DNA of 64,000 nt from Abelmoschus esculentus (taxonomy: Eukaryota; Streptophyta; Magnoliopsida; Malvales; Malvaceae), in contig JAUCBN010000017.1 in NCBI GenBank assembly GCA_035048815.1, positions 3,344,936-3,408,935 of the forward strand, given 5' to 3'. The stretch's first letter is position 1. Each line of letters begins with the position of its first letter. Positions 43,506 to 55,225 of this stretch are shown piece by piece. Under the pieces are notes generated by a model. The model had not been told where the DNA came from. It saw only the letters and a list, made by a program, of their open reading frames with translations, and made no database searches. The position numbers and the translations under genes are program-made.

Positions 43506-46264
43506 CATGTGAGTTTCAAATTAATATCATTCTGTTGTATCAGAATCGTAGTATTTTTCTAAAAGATGAAGTATGGTTTGGAATCATTTTCTTATCCTTG
43601 ATCCGACAAAGACTAAGGATGGAAAAGAGAGGTTACTATGCAAACATTGTAAAAATGCTTCCTTTATTTCTAACTCATGTTATGGAACTCCCAATATGCA
43701 AAAGCATCTTGAAAAATACAAAGATTATTCTAAATATAAGAATGTTTTGAGAGCGAAAGGACAAGAAGCAGAAGATAATATTTATGAGCAAAAAGTCTAT
43801 AGAGAGTTGGTAACTACAACAATTATAAAGCATGTATATGCTTTTTCTTGAGTTGAACTTTAAGGTAATCGGAGAATACATGCTTATTTGAACAGTCAGG
43901 TTAAAACTATATATAAAAATACTACAAAAGCTGATTGTTTAAAATTGCATAAAAGTTTAAAAAATACCTTAAAGGAAACTCTCCATAATGTTTTTGGTCG
44001 TATTTCTTTAACATGTGATATGTGGATTTCTTGTCAATAGAGGGGTATTTGTTTTTGACTGCTCATTATGTAGATGTTAATTGAAAGTTAAATAGTAGAG
44101 TTTTGAACTTCTGTCACATTGAGTCACCGCATACCGAAAGAACTATGTACAGTGTTTTGCTAGACTTGCTTTAGGATTGAGGTATTGATTATAAAATTTT
44201 TTCAATCACATTGGATAATGCTTCTAATAATGATAAAATGCAAGATTATTTGAAGAACACTTTTAATGCACGAGGGGCTTTGTTACATAGAGGAGCATAC
44301 TTTCATGTTCGTTGTGATGCACATGTGTTGAATCTCATTGTTAAGGATGAACTTAAGGTCTTTGAGCATATTTTTGTCAAGATAAGAGATTGTGTGAAGT
44401 ATATTAAATGGTCAGAATCAAGAAAAAAATGCTTTTCGGTATACTGTGAAATTGGCTAAGATAAAAGAAACTAAAACATTATGGCTTGATGTGCCTACAA
44501 GATGAAATTCTACATACATGATGCCTGATAGGGTCATTTTATACCGTGAAGCTTTTAAGCAAATGGTCGTTGTTGATTCTAGGGGTGAGTATTCGATCGA
44601 GTCGAGTAAAAAATTTTCGAGTTATTCGAGTTTACGAGTCATATTTTACAACTCAAACTTTATTTGAAATTTTTTCGAGTCGAGTTTTCGAGTTCCTATA
44701 AATATTTATTTGTAATTATTTATCATGTTATAGTATGACTTGATTTCAATTTAAACGACTTTCTCTAATCATATAAGATATTTATCTATATATTTTCTCA
44801 TATGTAGCGATATTTCTTTATATTTTTATATATCAATGTATACTTATCATAAAAATTTGGTAGACTCGTCTTAAACTTAAAAATTAATCCTTTAATTATT
44901 AAAAATTTTGAGTTATTCGAGTTATTCGAATTTCAATTTTACAACTCGAACTTTATTTGAAATTTTTTTGAGTCGAGTTGAGTCTATAAAATTTCGAGTC
45001 GAGTCAAAACGAGTCGAGTATTTTCGCCTCGAGTCGAGTTTTGCTCACCCCTAGTTGATTCTTCTTTCCATCATTGTCCAAACACTAGAGAGTGGGAAAT
45101 GCTTGAGAAAATTAGAGTTTTTTTAGAATCATTCTTTAATATAACTGTGTTATTTTCAGGGAGTGATTATCCCACTACAAATTTGTACTTTGGGAATGCT
45201 TGGGAAATTTTTTATGCTTTTAGGAGAGCTGACAAAAAGTAGTGAAGGTGTTTTGAAAAAGACGGCAATAGAAATGAAGAAAAAGTTTGATAAGTATTGG
45301 TTCAACTCAAGTGAGGGTGATGATGATTATAACATGTTATTTGTCTTTGTGGTCATTTTTGATCCTCGTTATAAGTATTCTTTTGTCAAGTATTGTTATG
45401 AAAGTATATTTGAAGATGAAATGGAAGCTAATTCGAAGGTTAATGATGTCCATTTTAAGTTAGTGATGCTTTTTAAAGAATATGCTCTAGAAATACTTGT
45501 CTCACTGAAACATCAGCAACACCAAGCTCAAACTCTAATATTATGGGCACTTCGTCTAGCAACCACAAACGTAAATTTAATCTTTTTACGGTAAGTTTGT
45601 CATTTTTATATTTTATGTTTGTCTTTTTGTTTTATATATCCATTATTTTTTATGTATTTTGACTTATTGTGTTTTATAATATGTATGTTTTTTGTAATAT
45701 GTTACATGTATTTGTTGTTTCTATTGTCTTTTATATAATGTATTTGTTTATTTTTTTTATATTATCTCTTTTATGTATTTTTTGGAATATGACAAGAGAG
45801 AGGTCGTGACTTCTTATGTAAAGACGCTATTGAATGTTTATTTAGATGATCCCAAAATGGATAGGAAAGCAGAACTTGACATTCTTAATTTTTGGAAAAA
45901 AACGAATGTCGATATCGAGAGTTTTCTCATCTTGCTAGGGACATTTTGACTGTTTCACTCACATCTGTTGCTTCTGAATCGACTTTTAGTATAGGAGTTC
46001 GAATTTTGAATAAGTGGAGAAGTTATTATAATATTCCTAAAAATGTGGAGGCATTGATAACATCTCGTAGTTGGTTGTTCAGTTATGAATGTAAGTTTTT
46101 ATTTCTTATTTTTTGTTTTTTTTAACTTAAAAGTTATATTGCTTTATTTTTTGTTTTGGTAATAAACAAATTAATAATTTTTTGTTATTGTTTATGTAGT
46201 TACGGAAGAAGACGACTTTATTGGCTCTTATGTGGATTTAATTGCAATAAAATCCAAAAATTAA
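43506..46264 (+). pseudogene. hAT transposase gene (BED finger, hATC domain), broken
   Basis: The exon from about 43564 encodes a BED-type finger (SEVWNHFLILDP...LLCKHCKNA...NMQKHLEKY). Frameshifts follow, then 'DMWIS' (about 44020), the conserved 'LDNASNND...HVRCDAHVLNLIV' (44205-44345), and 'KTLWLDVPTRWNSTY'-like sequence with Trp changed to a stop. A MITE splits the frame at 44580-45053. Beyond it come 'FFNITVLFSGSDYPT', 'FDPRYKYSFVKYCY' and the C-terminal dimerisation domain (LTVSLTSVASESTFSIGVRILNKWRS) at about 45930-46080. Plausible introns at 45592-45795 and 46092-46200 have GT...AG ends. It ends at a TAA at 46262-46264. Confidence 0.85.
44580..45053. mobile_element. hAT-type MITE, copy 2, inside the hAT transposase
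   Basis: TAGGGGTGAG...CTCACCCCTA termini, 474 bp, with perfect GTTGATTC duplications at 44572-44579 and 45054-45061. Subterminal actcgactcg/cgagtcgagt words are repeated on both sides. Removing it joins the transposase reading frame. Confidence 0.95.
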
Positions 46265-46739
46265 TATATAATTGAATTTGTGTGTACTCAATATAAGTGA
46301 ACTTGATATGTAAGACTTAAAAGTAGTTGGGTTTAGATACTTAGCTAGTTTTATTTGCAGTTAAATATAACTTTTGAACAAAAAATATTTATTTAAGACT
46401 TGTTTTTATGTTATTAGGTGCGTTTTCTAATTTCTATATTTAAATTAACTGTGTTATTTTCTTGTATGAATATTTTCAAAGACAAACACCATTTACATCG
46501 TGAATTACTAGTCTTTAGTACTTATTACGAGCAGATGAATCAAAATAGAGGTCCAACTCTAATGGAGACTGATTAACAAAAAATAAATTGATTTTAAAAA
46601 AAAAACATATTAAACATTAAAAGTATTATCAAATATAGTGATTAATAAGTATTGTTCTAATAAAAAAATAATAAAATATATATTATTTTATTATTTATTA
46701 TATTGTTAAAAAATAAACAATAGTAAAAATAAATTATTT
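46265..46739. other. 3' flank of the transposase inside the hAT element
   Basis: AT-rich noncoding sequence between the transposase stop and the tcggtt-rich right subterminal region. Nothing else seen. Confidence 0.5.
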
Positions 46740-47012
46740 ATTCACTTTGACTCAATTATCGGGTTAAAATCGGATTGATGTTCGGTTTAGATTGGTTTTG
46801 AAGAAGTTAATTTCGTGTTGTTTTTGGTTTGGGTCAAATCGGTTACGGATCTATATCAGTTCTTCTAGAATTTAGATCGGTTTCGGTTTCGGTTTCGGTT
46901 CGGGTTTCGGATCACATTAAGATCATTTTATTCGGATTCAATCTTGTTTCAGTTCAGGTAAATCGGTTTGGTTTTCAGTTCTCGGATCAAGTTTGTCAGG
47001 TCTACTCACTAC

Positions 47013-47697
47013 TAAATATATTTCTTATTAAATTTCATTTAGTATAAAATATTAAATTGATAAAATCTTCAATTCCAATAAATTAATTAAAGTCTGATGT
47101 GTTGTTTTTGGTCAGCCGAAAGTTCTAATAACAATCTTAAAGTACATATCAATAAATAGTATTGATCCACGACAATAAAAGTCAAGGGTCGCGTTTATTT
47201 TGGATGTATTAATTTTACAATTTATCCCTAAATTTTGCCTGAAAAATCTCCGCACACAAAGAAATATTTTGGTTCAAATCCCAAACCTTAAAAATGAAAA
47301 GTTCTACAAAATGATAATATCGGTCGAAAACAATTATATTATTTATTAAATAAAAGTTATAAGAATTTCGGTATACATTTTTTGATCATAACGAAATTTT
47401 TATAATTTTTATAAGAAAAACAATATATACCAAAAAATTTTATAAATAAAGATTCGATTTATATACCGATTTTTTTTACAAAAGATATAAGAATTTCGGT
47501 TTATATGTCGAATTTCTTACAAAAAGTGTAAAGACTGTGGTATATACAATTTTTTTAAAAAAATTATAAGAATTTCAATATATACAAAAAAATATGCACT
47601 GAAATTTTTATAACTTTTATAAAGAAAACAACATAACCGTTTCTAACCATTTTTTAGAATGTCCCTTAGAAAATTTCTTCTTAGACTTTCTTATAAC
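47013..47697. other. AT-rich spacer with irregular short repeats
   Basis: 'ataagaatttcggt(a/t)tata' and its partial inverse recur four or five times between 47350 and 47600. No gene seen. Confidence 0.5.
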
Positions 47698-48917
47698 TAG
47701 GGGTGAGCAAAACTCGACTCGACTCGAAAAAATCGAATAATTCGACTCGACTTGAGGCGAAAATACTCGACTCATTTTGATTCGATTCGAAATTTAATAG
47801 ACTCGACTCGAAAAAATTTCAAACAAAGTTCGAGTTATAAAATAGAAATTCAAATAACTCGAATAACTCAAAATTTTTAGTAATTAAAGGATTAATTTAT
47901 TGAAAGATCACTGATAATCGGAAATTAGAAGTGAGCATCACGATAAACTATCTACGAGCGCAAACCGGAGTGACTCGAATAACTCTAGTGAATTTCGAGT
48001 TTGATTCGGTTTTAAATTTTGTAAGTTCGAATATTCAAAACACCGAAATTTAATTTTGAAACTTTTACATTTTGGTCACAATTTCATAACTTTTTCAATT
48101 CAACTCCGATTTAGTCACAGTTTTTTAATATTCATTTTTGAGATGAACATGAGATTAAAAATAAAAATATTAATAAAATTAATTTTTTTGGACCTCAAAC
48201 TTTTAAAAATTTCTATTAGGTCCCTAAAGTTTTGAAAGTTTATTGTTTAGCCATTGAATTATAAATATTTATATATGTGATAACAATTTTCCTTCATTTG
48301 TAAGCTAAAAAAATCTAAATCTATATACTACTAACTGTTAAAAGTTTTATTTAAGTCCCTAAATTTTGGTAAGTTTACATTTTTGTCTCTGAATTTTGAA
48401 AGTTTATAATATAATCTCAATTGTTTGAAATCGAAATGTATTTATATTATGATTTCTTATGATGGATAATTTTCTTTGATTTTGTGAATGTTTTATATTT
48501 ATTTGTCTTTGATTTCAAGATTGATTGTTCTGAATTATTTTTCATTGACACTTTCAATCCGAATTTTAATGAGACCGCACTTTAATGAAGTAACACATTA
48601 CATATAAAATATTATTATAAATATATTATATATTTTTTATGATAATTGATTTATTAAATTATATTAAAAATCTTATTTACACATGCAAAAAATATGAAGT
48701 CATTATCACTTTGAACTATAATATTATAAATAATTATAATTAAATTTGTACAAAAATTTGAAACTCGATTCGACTCAACTCAACTCGAATTTTATAAACT
48801 CGACTCGATTCAAAAAAATTCAAATAAAGTTTGAATGATGAAGTAGGACGTGTCAACTCGAATAACTCAAAATTTTTTGACTTGACTCGACTCGAATCGA
48901 TCGAATGCCCAGCCCTA
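47698..48917. mobile_element. hAT-type MITE, copy 3, enlarged by an inserted segment
   Basis: The left half (47698-47898, TAGGGGTGAGCAAAACTCGA...) and right half (about 48713-48917, ...CAGCCCTA) match the two halves of the family. About 815 bp of unrelated AT-rich sequence separates them. The flanks cttataac and gtcaaatc do not match, so either the ends belong to two different copies or one end has been lost. Confidence 0.65.
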
Positions 48918-51250
48918 GTCAAATCCACTCATAAAAAACATAAAACAAAAAATGACTGAAAAAAAACATAGTCGTAATCACTAAAAATTATCGGGGGAGT
49001 CGTCACTAATATTTTTGTGTGCGATTGAAAATACCAAAATCAAATCTGAGCAATCAGAATCGGGTCCGGGAGTCTATTACATGTGTGGAAGGGAACACAC
49101 CCCCACAACACCCAAAACTTGGCACATATCGGTTACAAAACATTTTTTATAAAAGAACTTATAAATTCAGATTTTAAATTAAAGATATGATCCCATATTT
49201 TAATTTATAAAAATAATGTTAGATAAAATAAATAATAGTGAAATAAAATAAAATAATACTAATAAGTAATAATATGTAATAATACTAATAATAAAAGGGT
49301 TAATCTGAAAAGAAAAACAACAAAAATAAAGCCCAAAAAGTTAAATTAGTGACTAAAATGCAGGGATATGTAAACTAAAAAACAAAACACAAGGATACTG
49401 GAAGTTTAATGACAACTTGCGTGGTTTTCCAAATTTCTCGAGTGGCAAGCGGGTTGGATCTTGGATACAGGTTTGATACGCGGGTCCTGCTGACAAAATG
49501 ACGTCATTTAGGGGGGGCTATATAATCATACCCCAAATGGCATCGTATATGGGCTCCCGTATATGATCATCTTATCATCAAAAAATCATTTGATGCTCAT
49601 TTCGCTAAAAAGAGCATTAGGTAGATTCTCTCAACTCTCTTTGCCTCTGGATTTCGTCTGGGTTATCAACCACCATTCACGGCTGCCGATCAATGCGCCG
49701 ACTGCCATAGACGATGGTATTAGTTTTTTATTTTAGGCATAAAGATAATTTTCACCCTTAACGTTTATAATTTTTGTTATTTTGGCCTTTATTCTTTTTT
49801 TAAGATAAATTTAGCCCTTAACCTATGTCTTTTTAACAAATAACTCGTTTTTTAACTACCATTACAACTGAACCGTTAAAAAAATTAATAATGATAACTT
49901 GTCATATATATGTGATAATATATTTTAAATGACATGGAATATAACCTATTAAACATATACATATAAAGAATATAATTTTGTTCTAATCTAAAAATATAAA
50001 ACAATTAAAATTCAAATAAAATATTAAAAATTAATTTTTTATTCATTAAAAATTAATTAAATCTAAAATAAAAGGCTACTAAATATTTTCAACCTTAACT
50101 ATAGTAATCAAAATTTTATCTAAAAAAATATGAACATAATCTGAAAAGAAAGGGTTTTGTATAGTTTGTTACCGGTGGATCAAAGATAAATGATTTTGAT
50201 AATAATCAATTGGATTATTATTATTTTAGTTTAGAATTTAAGTATTTTAGTTTTAATCTAAATCGGATTTTTAGGGTTTTATAAAGATATTTTAGTCTAG
50301 TTAGGGTTGAGAATTTGTTTTATATTTAATTAATTTTTAATATTTTATTTAAATTTTAATTATTTTATATTTTATACTGGAATAAAATTATATATTGTAT
50401 ATTATATATATATGTTTAATAGGTTAGGTTCTATGTCATTTAACATATATTAGTATCACATATATGACAAGTTATCATTATTAAATTTTTAACGGTTCAA
50501 TTATCATGATAGTTAAAAAATGAGTTATTTGTTAAAAAGATATAAGTTAAGGGCTAAATTTATCCCAAAAAAAGAATAAGGGCTAAAATGACAAAAGTTA
50601 TAAACGTTAAGGGTGAAAACTATCTTTATGCCTTTATTTTATGTGTCGAGTTTGGATCCAAGCTTGATTTTTTTTCAAAAAGAAGCATTTATCGACCTAG
50701 ATCTTATTTTCGATTTCTCCTCTCTTTTTTTTACCTTTTCTTTTCCGAATATGACTTCTGATATCTTCCCTTTTTTGCGTTTCGATTTGGATCTGATATG
50801 GTGACTTTTGTTTGAGTTTGAATGCCTCTGTTTTTTTCTATTCGATTATCTGTTATTGTAACCGATTACACTGATGGTTTTTGGGTTTATGTACCCAGAT
50901 TTTGATGATAAAATATACATGAAAAAGCTGAATTTAATTCGTCATTCTTAGATCTAATCATGTTTGTCTCTATTTTGCAGATCTTAAGCGACGGGGTGAT
51001 GACTGTAGGCGACATAGTAGGTCTGGGGCAGTGACCGATCATCTTGTTCAATGGGATGAGCGCGTGACTGCCATGGTAGCCACGTGCGCTGACTGTGCAG
51101 ACCAAGGGATAGAGGAGACAAACAGTTTGGTTAACAGACTGTTAGAGTTTAGTTGGGATATTAAGGGTTATCATATTAGGGTATTCGTTTTTTGGATTTG
51201 GGTTTAACTTCAGTAGTTGGATATCAGATTGTGTTTAATTTGGGTAGTTG
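48918..51250 (-). repeat. Diverged Ogre-like LTR fragment
   Basis: It follows the same order of marks as the LTRs at 35047 and 41768: 'gggggagtcgtcact' (for ggagtcgccacc), 'gggtccgggagt', 'cacccccacaacacccaaaacttgg', 'aaaatgacgtcattt', 'tgctcatttcgct', 'cacggctgccgatc', and a GC-rich 'gtgactgccatggtagccacgtgcgctgac'. Sequence identity is low, so it is an older relative. A foldback element interrupts it. Neither end can be fixed, and no duplication was found. Confidence 0.6.
49736..50632. mobile_element. Foldback MULE-type MITE, 897 bp
   Basis: Terminal inverted repeats of about 230 bp begin GGCATAAAGATAATTTTCACCC and end GGGTGAAAACTATCTTTATGCC. The flanks are a perfect 9-bp duplication, TTTATTTTA (49727-49735 and 50633-50641). 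Long inverted repeats with 9-bp duplications indicate the Mutator superfamily. No ORF. Confidence 0.9.
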
Positions 51251-51279
51251 AATTTCTTTTCGCATGCATGTTGATATTA

Positions 51280-51894
51280 AGAATACAAATCTAGTAGCAG
51301 TAGTCATCGTATGATTTCTTCTCACCTTCTCGGTAAAACTGACAACTCACAATGTCTAGAAAATATATCAAGATAGTGTTCATTTAACTTCTTATAAAAA
51401 GCTAGCACTGGGCTCAACCTTAAATATATTTTAAGAGACTTACCATAGAGAAATATTCGTCATTACGTAGGCTATGTATGAAAAAATGGAGGTCCTATCT
51501 TCTAAGAAGAAGGTTCATCATTATTACTGATCAGAGATCTCTTCAAGAACTCAACCAACAAATCATTCAAACATCGAAATAATAAAGATGGTTGTCAAAA
51601 TTGATATAATACGATTTTAAAATTTACTATCGCCCAAGAAAATTAAACGAAGTGAAGGATGCCTTGTCACGATAATCGACAACAAGTTACATAGCCATTT
51701 TCTCGATCATTGTTTGGTGTACTAAAGGATATTCACGTGGTAAGTGTATAAGATCTAAAAATCTAAAACATAATTTAGATTATTAACGAGGGAAAACAAC
51801 AAAGTTTGGGCTATGTTCAACATGAAAGAATAGTAATCTTATAAGGGCGAATCATTGTACCAAATGAGACAATATTGAGGGACTTGTTGTTATG
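51280..51894 (+). pseudogene. Gypsy RNase H to integrase fragment
   Basis: Frames on the plus strand give 'WRSYLLRRRFIIITDQRSLQEL', 'RWLSKLI(stop)YDFKIYYRPRKLNEVKDALSR', then 'GRIIVPNETILRDLLL'. These are the end of RNase H and the linker into integrase of a gypsy element. Stops occur throughout. It is cut off at 51895 by the LTR of the next element. The upstream RT is not visible. Confidence 0.75.
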
Positions 51895-54478
51895 TGTCAT
51901 ACCCGAATTTTGGCCCAAGGGCTAGGTAAATATTAAGTAAATAATTAATAATAATAAAATAAAAACAAATAAAAATGATAATAAAATTGAAGAAGGGATA
52001 ATGTTGGTTTTCGGTTACTTGTGGGAGTTACCTACACCGGTGGGATTTTGATTTTGAATTAAAAAGAAAAAAAAAAACAAAATAGAAAGTAAAGGAAGAA
52101 GGGGGTCTCGACAGAGGAAAAAAGGGGATCATCAGATAATTCCAAAAGAAGCAATTGGAGAAGGAAGTAGGTTCGCCGGAGTCCACCAGAGCATCACCAG
52201 ATTCGATTTTATAAGGTAAATGTTCGATTTGTCTTTTTATTTTTGATGCAAAATGGATGATGTTAAATCAACATAAACTCAAAAAAAATGTATTTAAGTT
52301 AGGATGCTTATTCAAATTAGTTTTTGAATCTTAAGTATCGATTGAAGTTAAACATGATAAGATGAGGGTGTTGGTTCGGGTTAGGATTTAGTTTAGATTC
52401 AAGAAGGTAATGTTCGATTTTCATGGATCTGGATAAATTTAGAATGTTATTTAAGCAAAATTTAGTGTTTAGAAGTGAGTCTAGATCTGTTTTAGGTGTT
52501 TAAATCAAAGAAAATAGGTTTTCAGCTTGCTTTTAGGTGTTTTTAAAGTTTCCGGCGAGCTTATCAGCGCCGAAAATTGCCTCCGCTGTCGGAAACGGCG
52601 TCAGAAGGATGGTCGGAGTCTTGGGGCAGTGGCCGACGAACACCCAATGGTCGCTGAAGGATGGCAACGTTGGATCTGAGGGCGGTTGTTAAGGCGGTTT
52701 TAGTCCGGTGTTCTTCGTGTTCTTCATCTTCATTGAAGAACATGAAGAACACAATAGGTTTTAGTGTATTTTGATCCGAAAACATAAGAAATTCTAGGTT
52801 GGGGAGTGTTAGATTTGAGAGAGATTTGATCCTGGTGAGTTAATCGAGTTATCGGATGGCTCAAATGACCGAGCTGACTCGGCTACAAGGGTAGATAGTG
52901 TGCAATACGGCACCGTTTAGGCCAAGAGGGTCCGCGTGTTTTGGTTTGGGTCGACCCGGATCCGCGCATATCCGTAAAAATGGATAAATTACTCCCTTAG
53001 TCCCTCAAACTTTGAGGTGTACTTCATTCTGGTCACTATTTCACTTAATTAAGGCCTAAAAACTTGGAATTCATTCAATTTGGTCCCTAATTGAACCCAA
53101 ATCGAACCAAAAATCAAATTTCCATCAAGTTAAACATTAATTAGGATTAATTTAATCTTTAATCTTGGAAATAATTTAATTAAGTCCTTAATTGAATTTA
53201 ATTAAGATTTCTAAGATTAAAATTAATTTAATTTAATTACCGATTAAGTCTAATGTAACCCCTAAAGTCGAATACTTGTCGGTTTAATGCATGCTTATCT
53301 CTTGTGCCGTGTAATTCTCATTGTTTTAATTTTCCCATATGTTGTAATTTGAGATCCTATGTCTCTAATAAAAGTAACTTAGATTTTGTTTTATTTATTG
53401 TTCATTTATTTATTTATTTATTTTATATTAATTATTTATTTGTTTATTTATTTTTGTTTGCGAATTTTAAAAGCATATAATATAATTGTTTAGGGTGACA
53501 TTTAATTTTCACGTAGGTTAATTCAATTAGAGTCTTTTTTAGGATTGGTCACTTTAATTAAATAATTATTTTAAATATGGAGATAATTTAGTAATGATGG
53601 CATTTTAATCATATATTTCGGATACACTAAACGGTCGGTATTTTGACGTACCATAATATTGACCTAAAGAGTGTACCTTTGTATCATATTGATGTGCCAT
53701 CGAAACGTAAAAATTGACAAAAACTTTAGGGATTAGAATTAAATAAAATTAATTAGGTAAATAATTAGAAACATTAATAGTATTATTAATTTTGTTAGGT
53801 GTTGAGATGGTAGTGTCTGAGCATTCAGATGTTATCATAATACACTTGGTGAAATTAATAATTTAATAGGGTTTAAATATTTAATTGACGGAACCATTTT
53901 AGGTTAGAACTTAAAATGAACCATATAATAATCGGTCATGCATTAAAAAACCTTTTGGGGCAGACTAATATTTCTTTAAATACGAGTTAGGGTTTCCTAT
54001 CTAGAGGACGTCTTATTCAAGCTCATATTTAAAAGAAATATATTTTTTATCCAAAAAGGATATTCTCATTCGGAAGATATTTATTTGTCAATGAAGGTTT
54101 AAATTAATATTATTATTCGAAGTACCGAAATGCCACGTGTAATTAATAAGGTAACGATCTCGGGCGCTCATAAGGATCGTCCTTACGCGTAATCGACTCT
54201 CAAACCCAAAATGTTTTAAAAAAAGAATCTCTGGTTTGTTTTATGGTGTCTGGCCTACCAAAGTGGCCGGTGGCGACTCCAATTTAAAATTAATTAAACG
54301 TTTTTTTTCTTAAACATGACTTTGATTTTCAACATTTTCCAGTCCATTTTCAAAAATTCAACTTACACTTTTTAAAAATAAAATATGATTTTTAAAATTA
54401 AAAGCAATTACATCGATTTTCTAAAATTCACTCGGTAGACTATTTTTCATATATTTCGGTTTTTAAATGGTCGCGATA
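51895..54478 (+). repeat. 5' LTR of the Ogre/Tat-like element (about 2.58 kb)
   Basis: It begins TGTCATACCCGAATTTTGG and ends GGTCGCGATAG just before the primer-binding site. It contains 'ccggtggcgactccaattt' at 54260, the reverse complement of the GGAGTCGCCACCGG mark of the LTRs at 35047 and 41768. It has no convincing ORF; the 73-codon minus frame at 52564-52785 resembles nothing I know. Confidence 0.7.
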
Positions 54479-54480
54479 GC

Positions 54481-54500
54481 TTGGCGACTCCGTTGGGGAC
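54481..54500 (+). other. Primer-binding site, Ogre type
   Basis: 'ttggcgactccgttggggac' lies directly downstream of the LTR and shares its pattern with the minus-strand site at 41746-41767. Confidence 0.75.
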
Positions 54501-55225
54501 ATTTTTGGTGAGTCAGGCCTAATAATTAATTACACGTGGAATTTCGGTATTTTGAATATAGATATTAATTTAATTCATTATTGTCAAATGAATATCGTTC
54601 GGATAAGGGTAGTATTTTCATTTTTTGTTATATATTTGTCATTCATGCTTAAGCTATCGACTAGAGCTTTTAGCCTTGAGTGAGAGTTAGATATTATCCG
54701 ACGTGATGCTCTTCACCTTCGAGTTTCGGATTTTTATCTACTTCTGGTATACTAACTTTACGCGTCGTGAGATCTTCACCTTCGTTCTAAGGGATCTATA
54801 CTACCGAATTGATGTCTTATCGTCGTAGTAGGCGGTAACGACAGTTCGAGAACCCAGAGTCTAGATCCAAACCCACATGTGTAGAGTAGAAACCTACCCC
54901 TATTTAATCCAAACAGGGACCATAAGATAAGGCGGTATGCTGCCGAAATGCCGCCAAAATTAGGATTTCTCTGTATAATATGCTCTCTGGTTATTTTTTA
55001 TGCAATATAACCTGTTCTCTAGTGAATTTTCGTTGCGATATAAATTACTCTTCGGTTATTTTTCAACATAGTTCTTATTGTTCTTATTTTGATTAATTTA
55101 TGTATTCATTATACTAACATAATTTTTGTTTTGTTTTTCTTTTTATTATTATATCTGTTTATTATTTGTTATGTCATTTGCATTGGTATTGATTCGGGAA
55201 TCAGTAAAGTTAGAAGTGTCCAAAA
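54501..55225 (+). other. Retroelement leader
   Basis: Noncoding leader between the primer-binding site and ORF1. The phrase 'tcttcaccttcg' occurs at about 54709 and 54773, each after a 'cgt(c)gtga' word. No other structure seen. Confidence 0.5.

Larger units (their letters stand above)
34045..47004 (+). mobile_element. Autonomous-type hAT transposon containing nested insertions
   Basis: The left end TAGAGGTGGCAAAC and the reverse complement of the right end, TAGACCTGACAAAC, agree at 11 of 14 bases. The flanks ctcactat (34037-34044) and ctcactac (47005-47012) agree at seven of eight, as an aged 8-bp hAT duplication would. Subterminal regions on both sides are rich in 'tcggtt(t)' words (34060-34200 and 46740-46990). 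Inside lies a BED-finger hAT transposase gene. Subtracting the Stowaway MITE, the 8.46-kb retrotransposon and the MITE in the transposase leaves about 3.8 kb, a normal autonomous hAT size. The ends are inferred from this agreement, not from a database. Confidence 0.7.

Noticed and set aside
52564..52785. 73-codon minus ORF in the Ogre-like LTR
   Set aside because: Sits in U3-like sequence without motifs; length is within chance expectation for this G+C-richer stretch.
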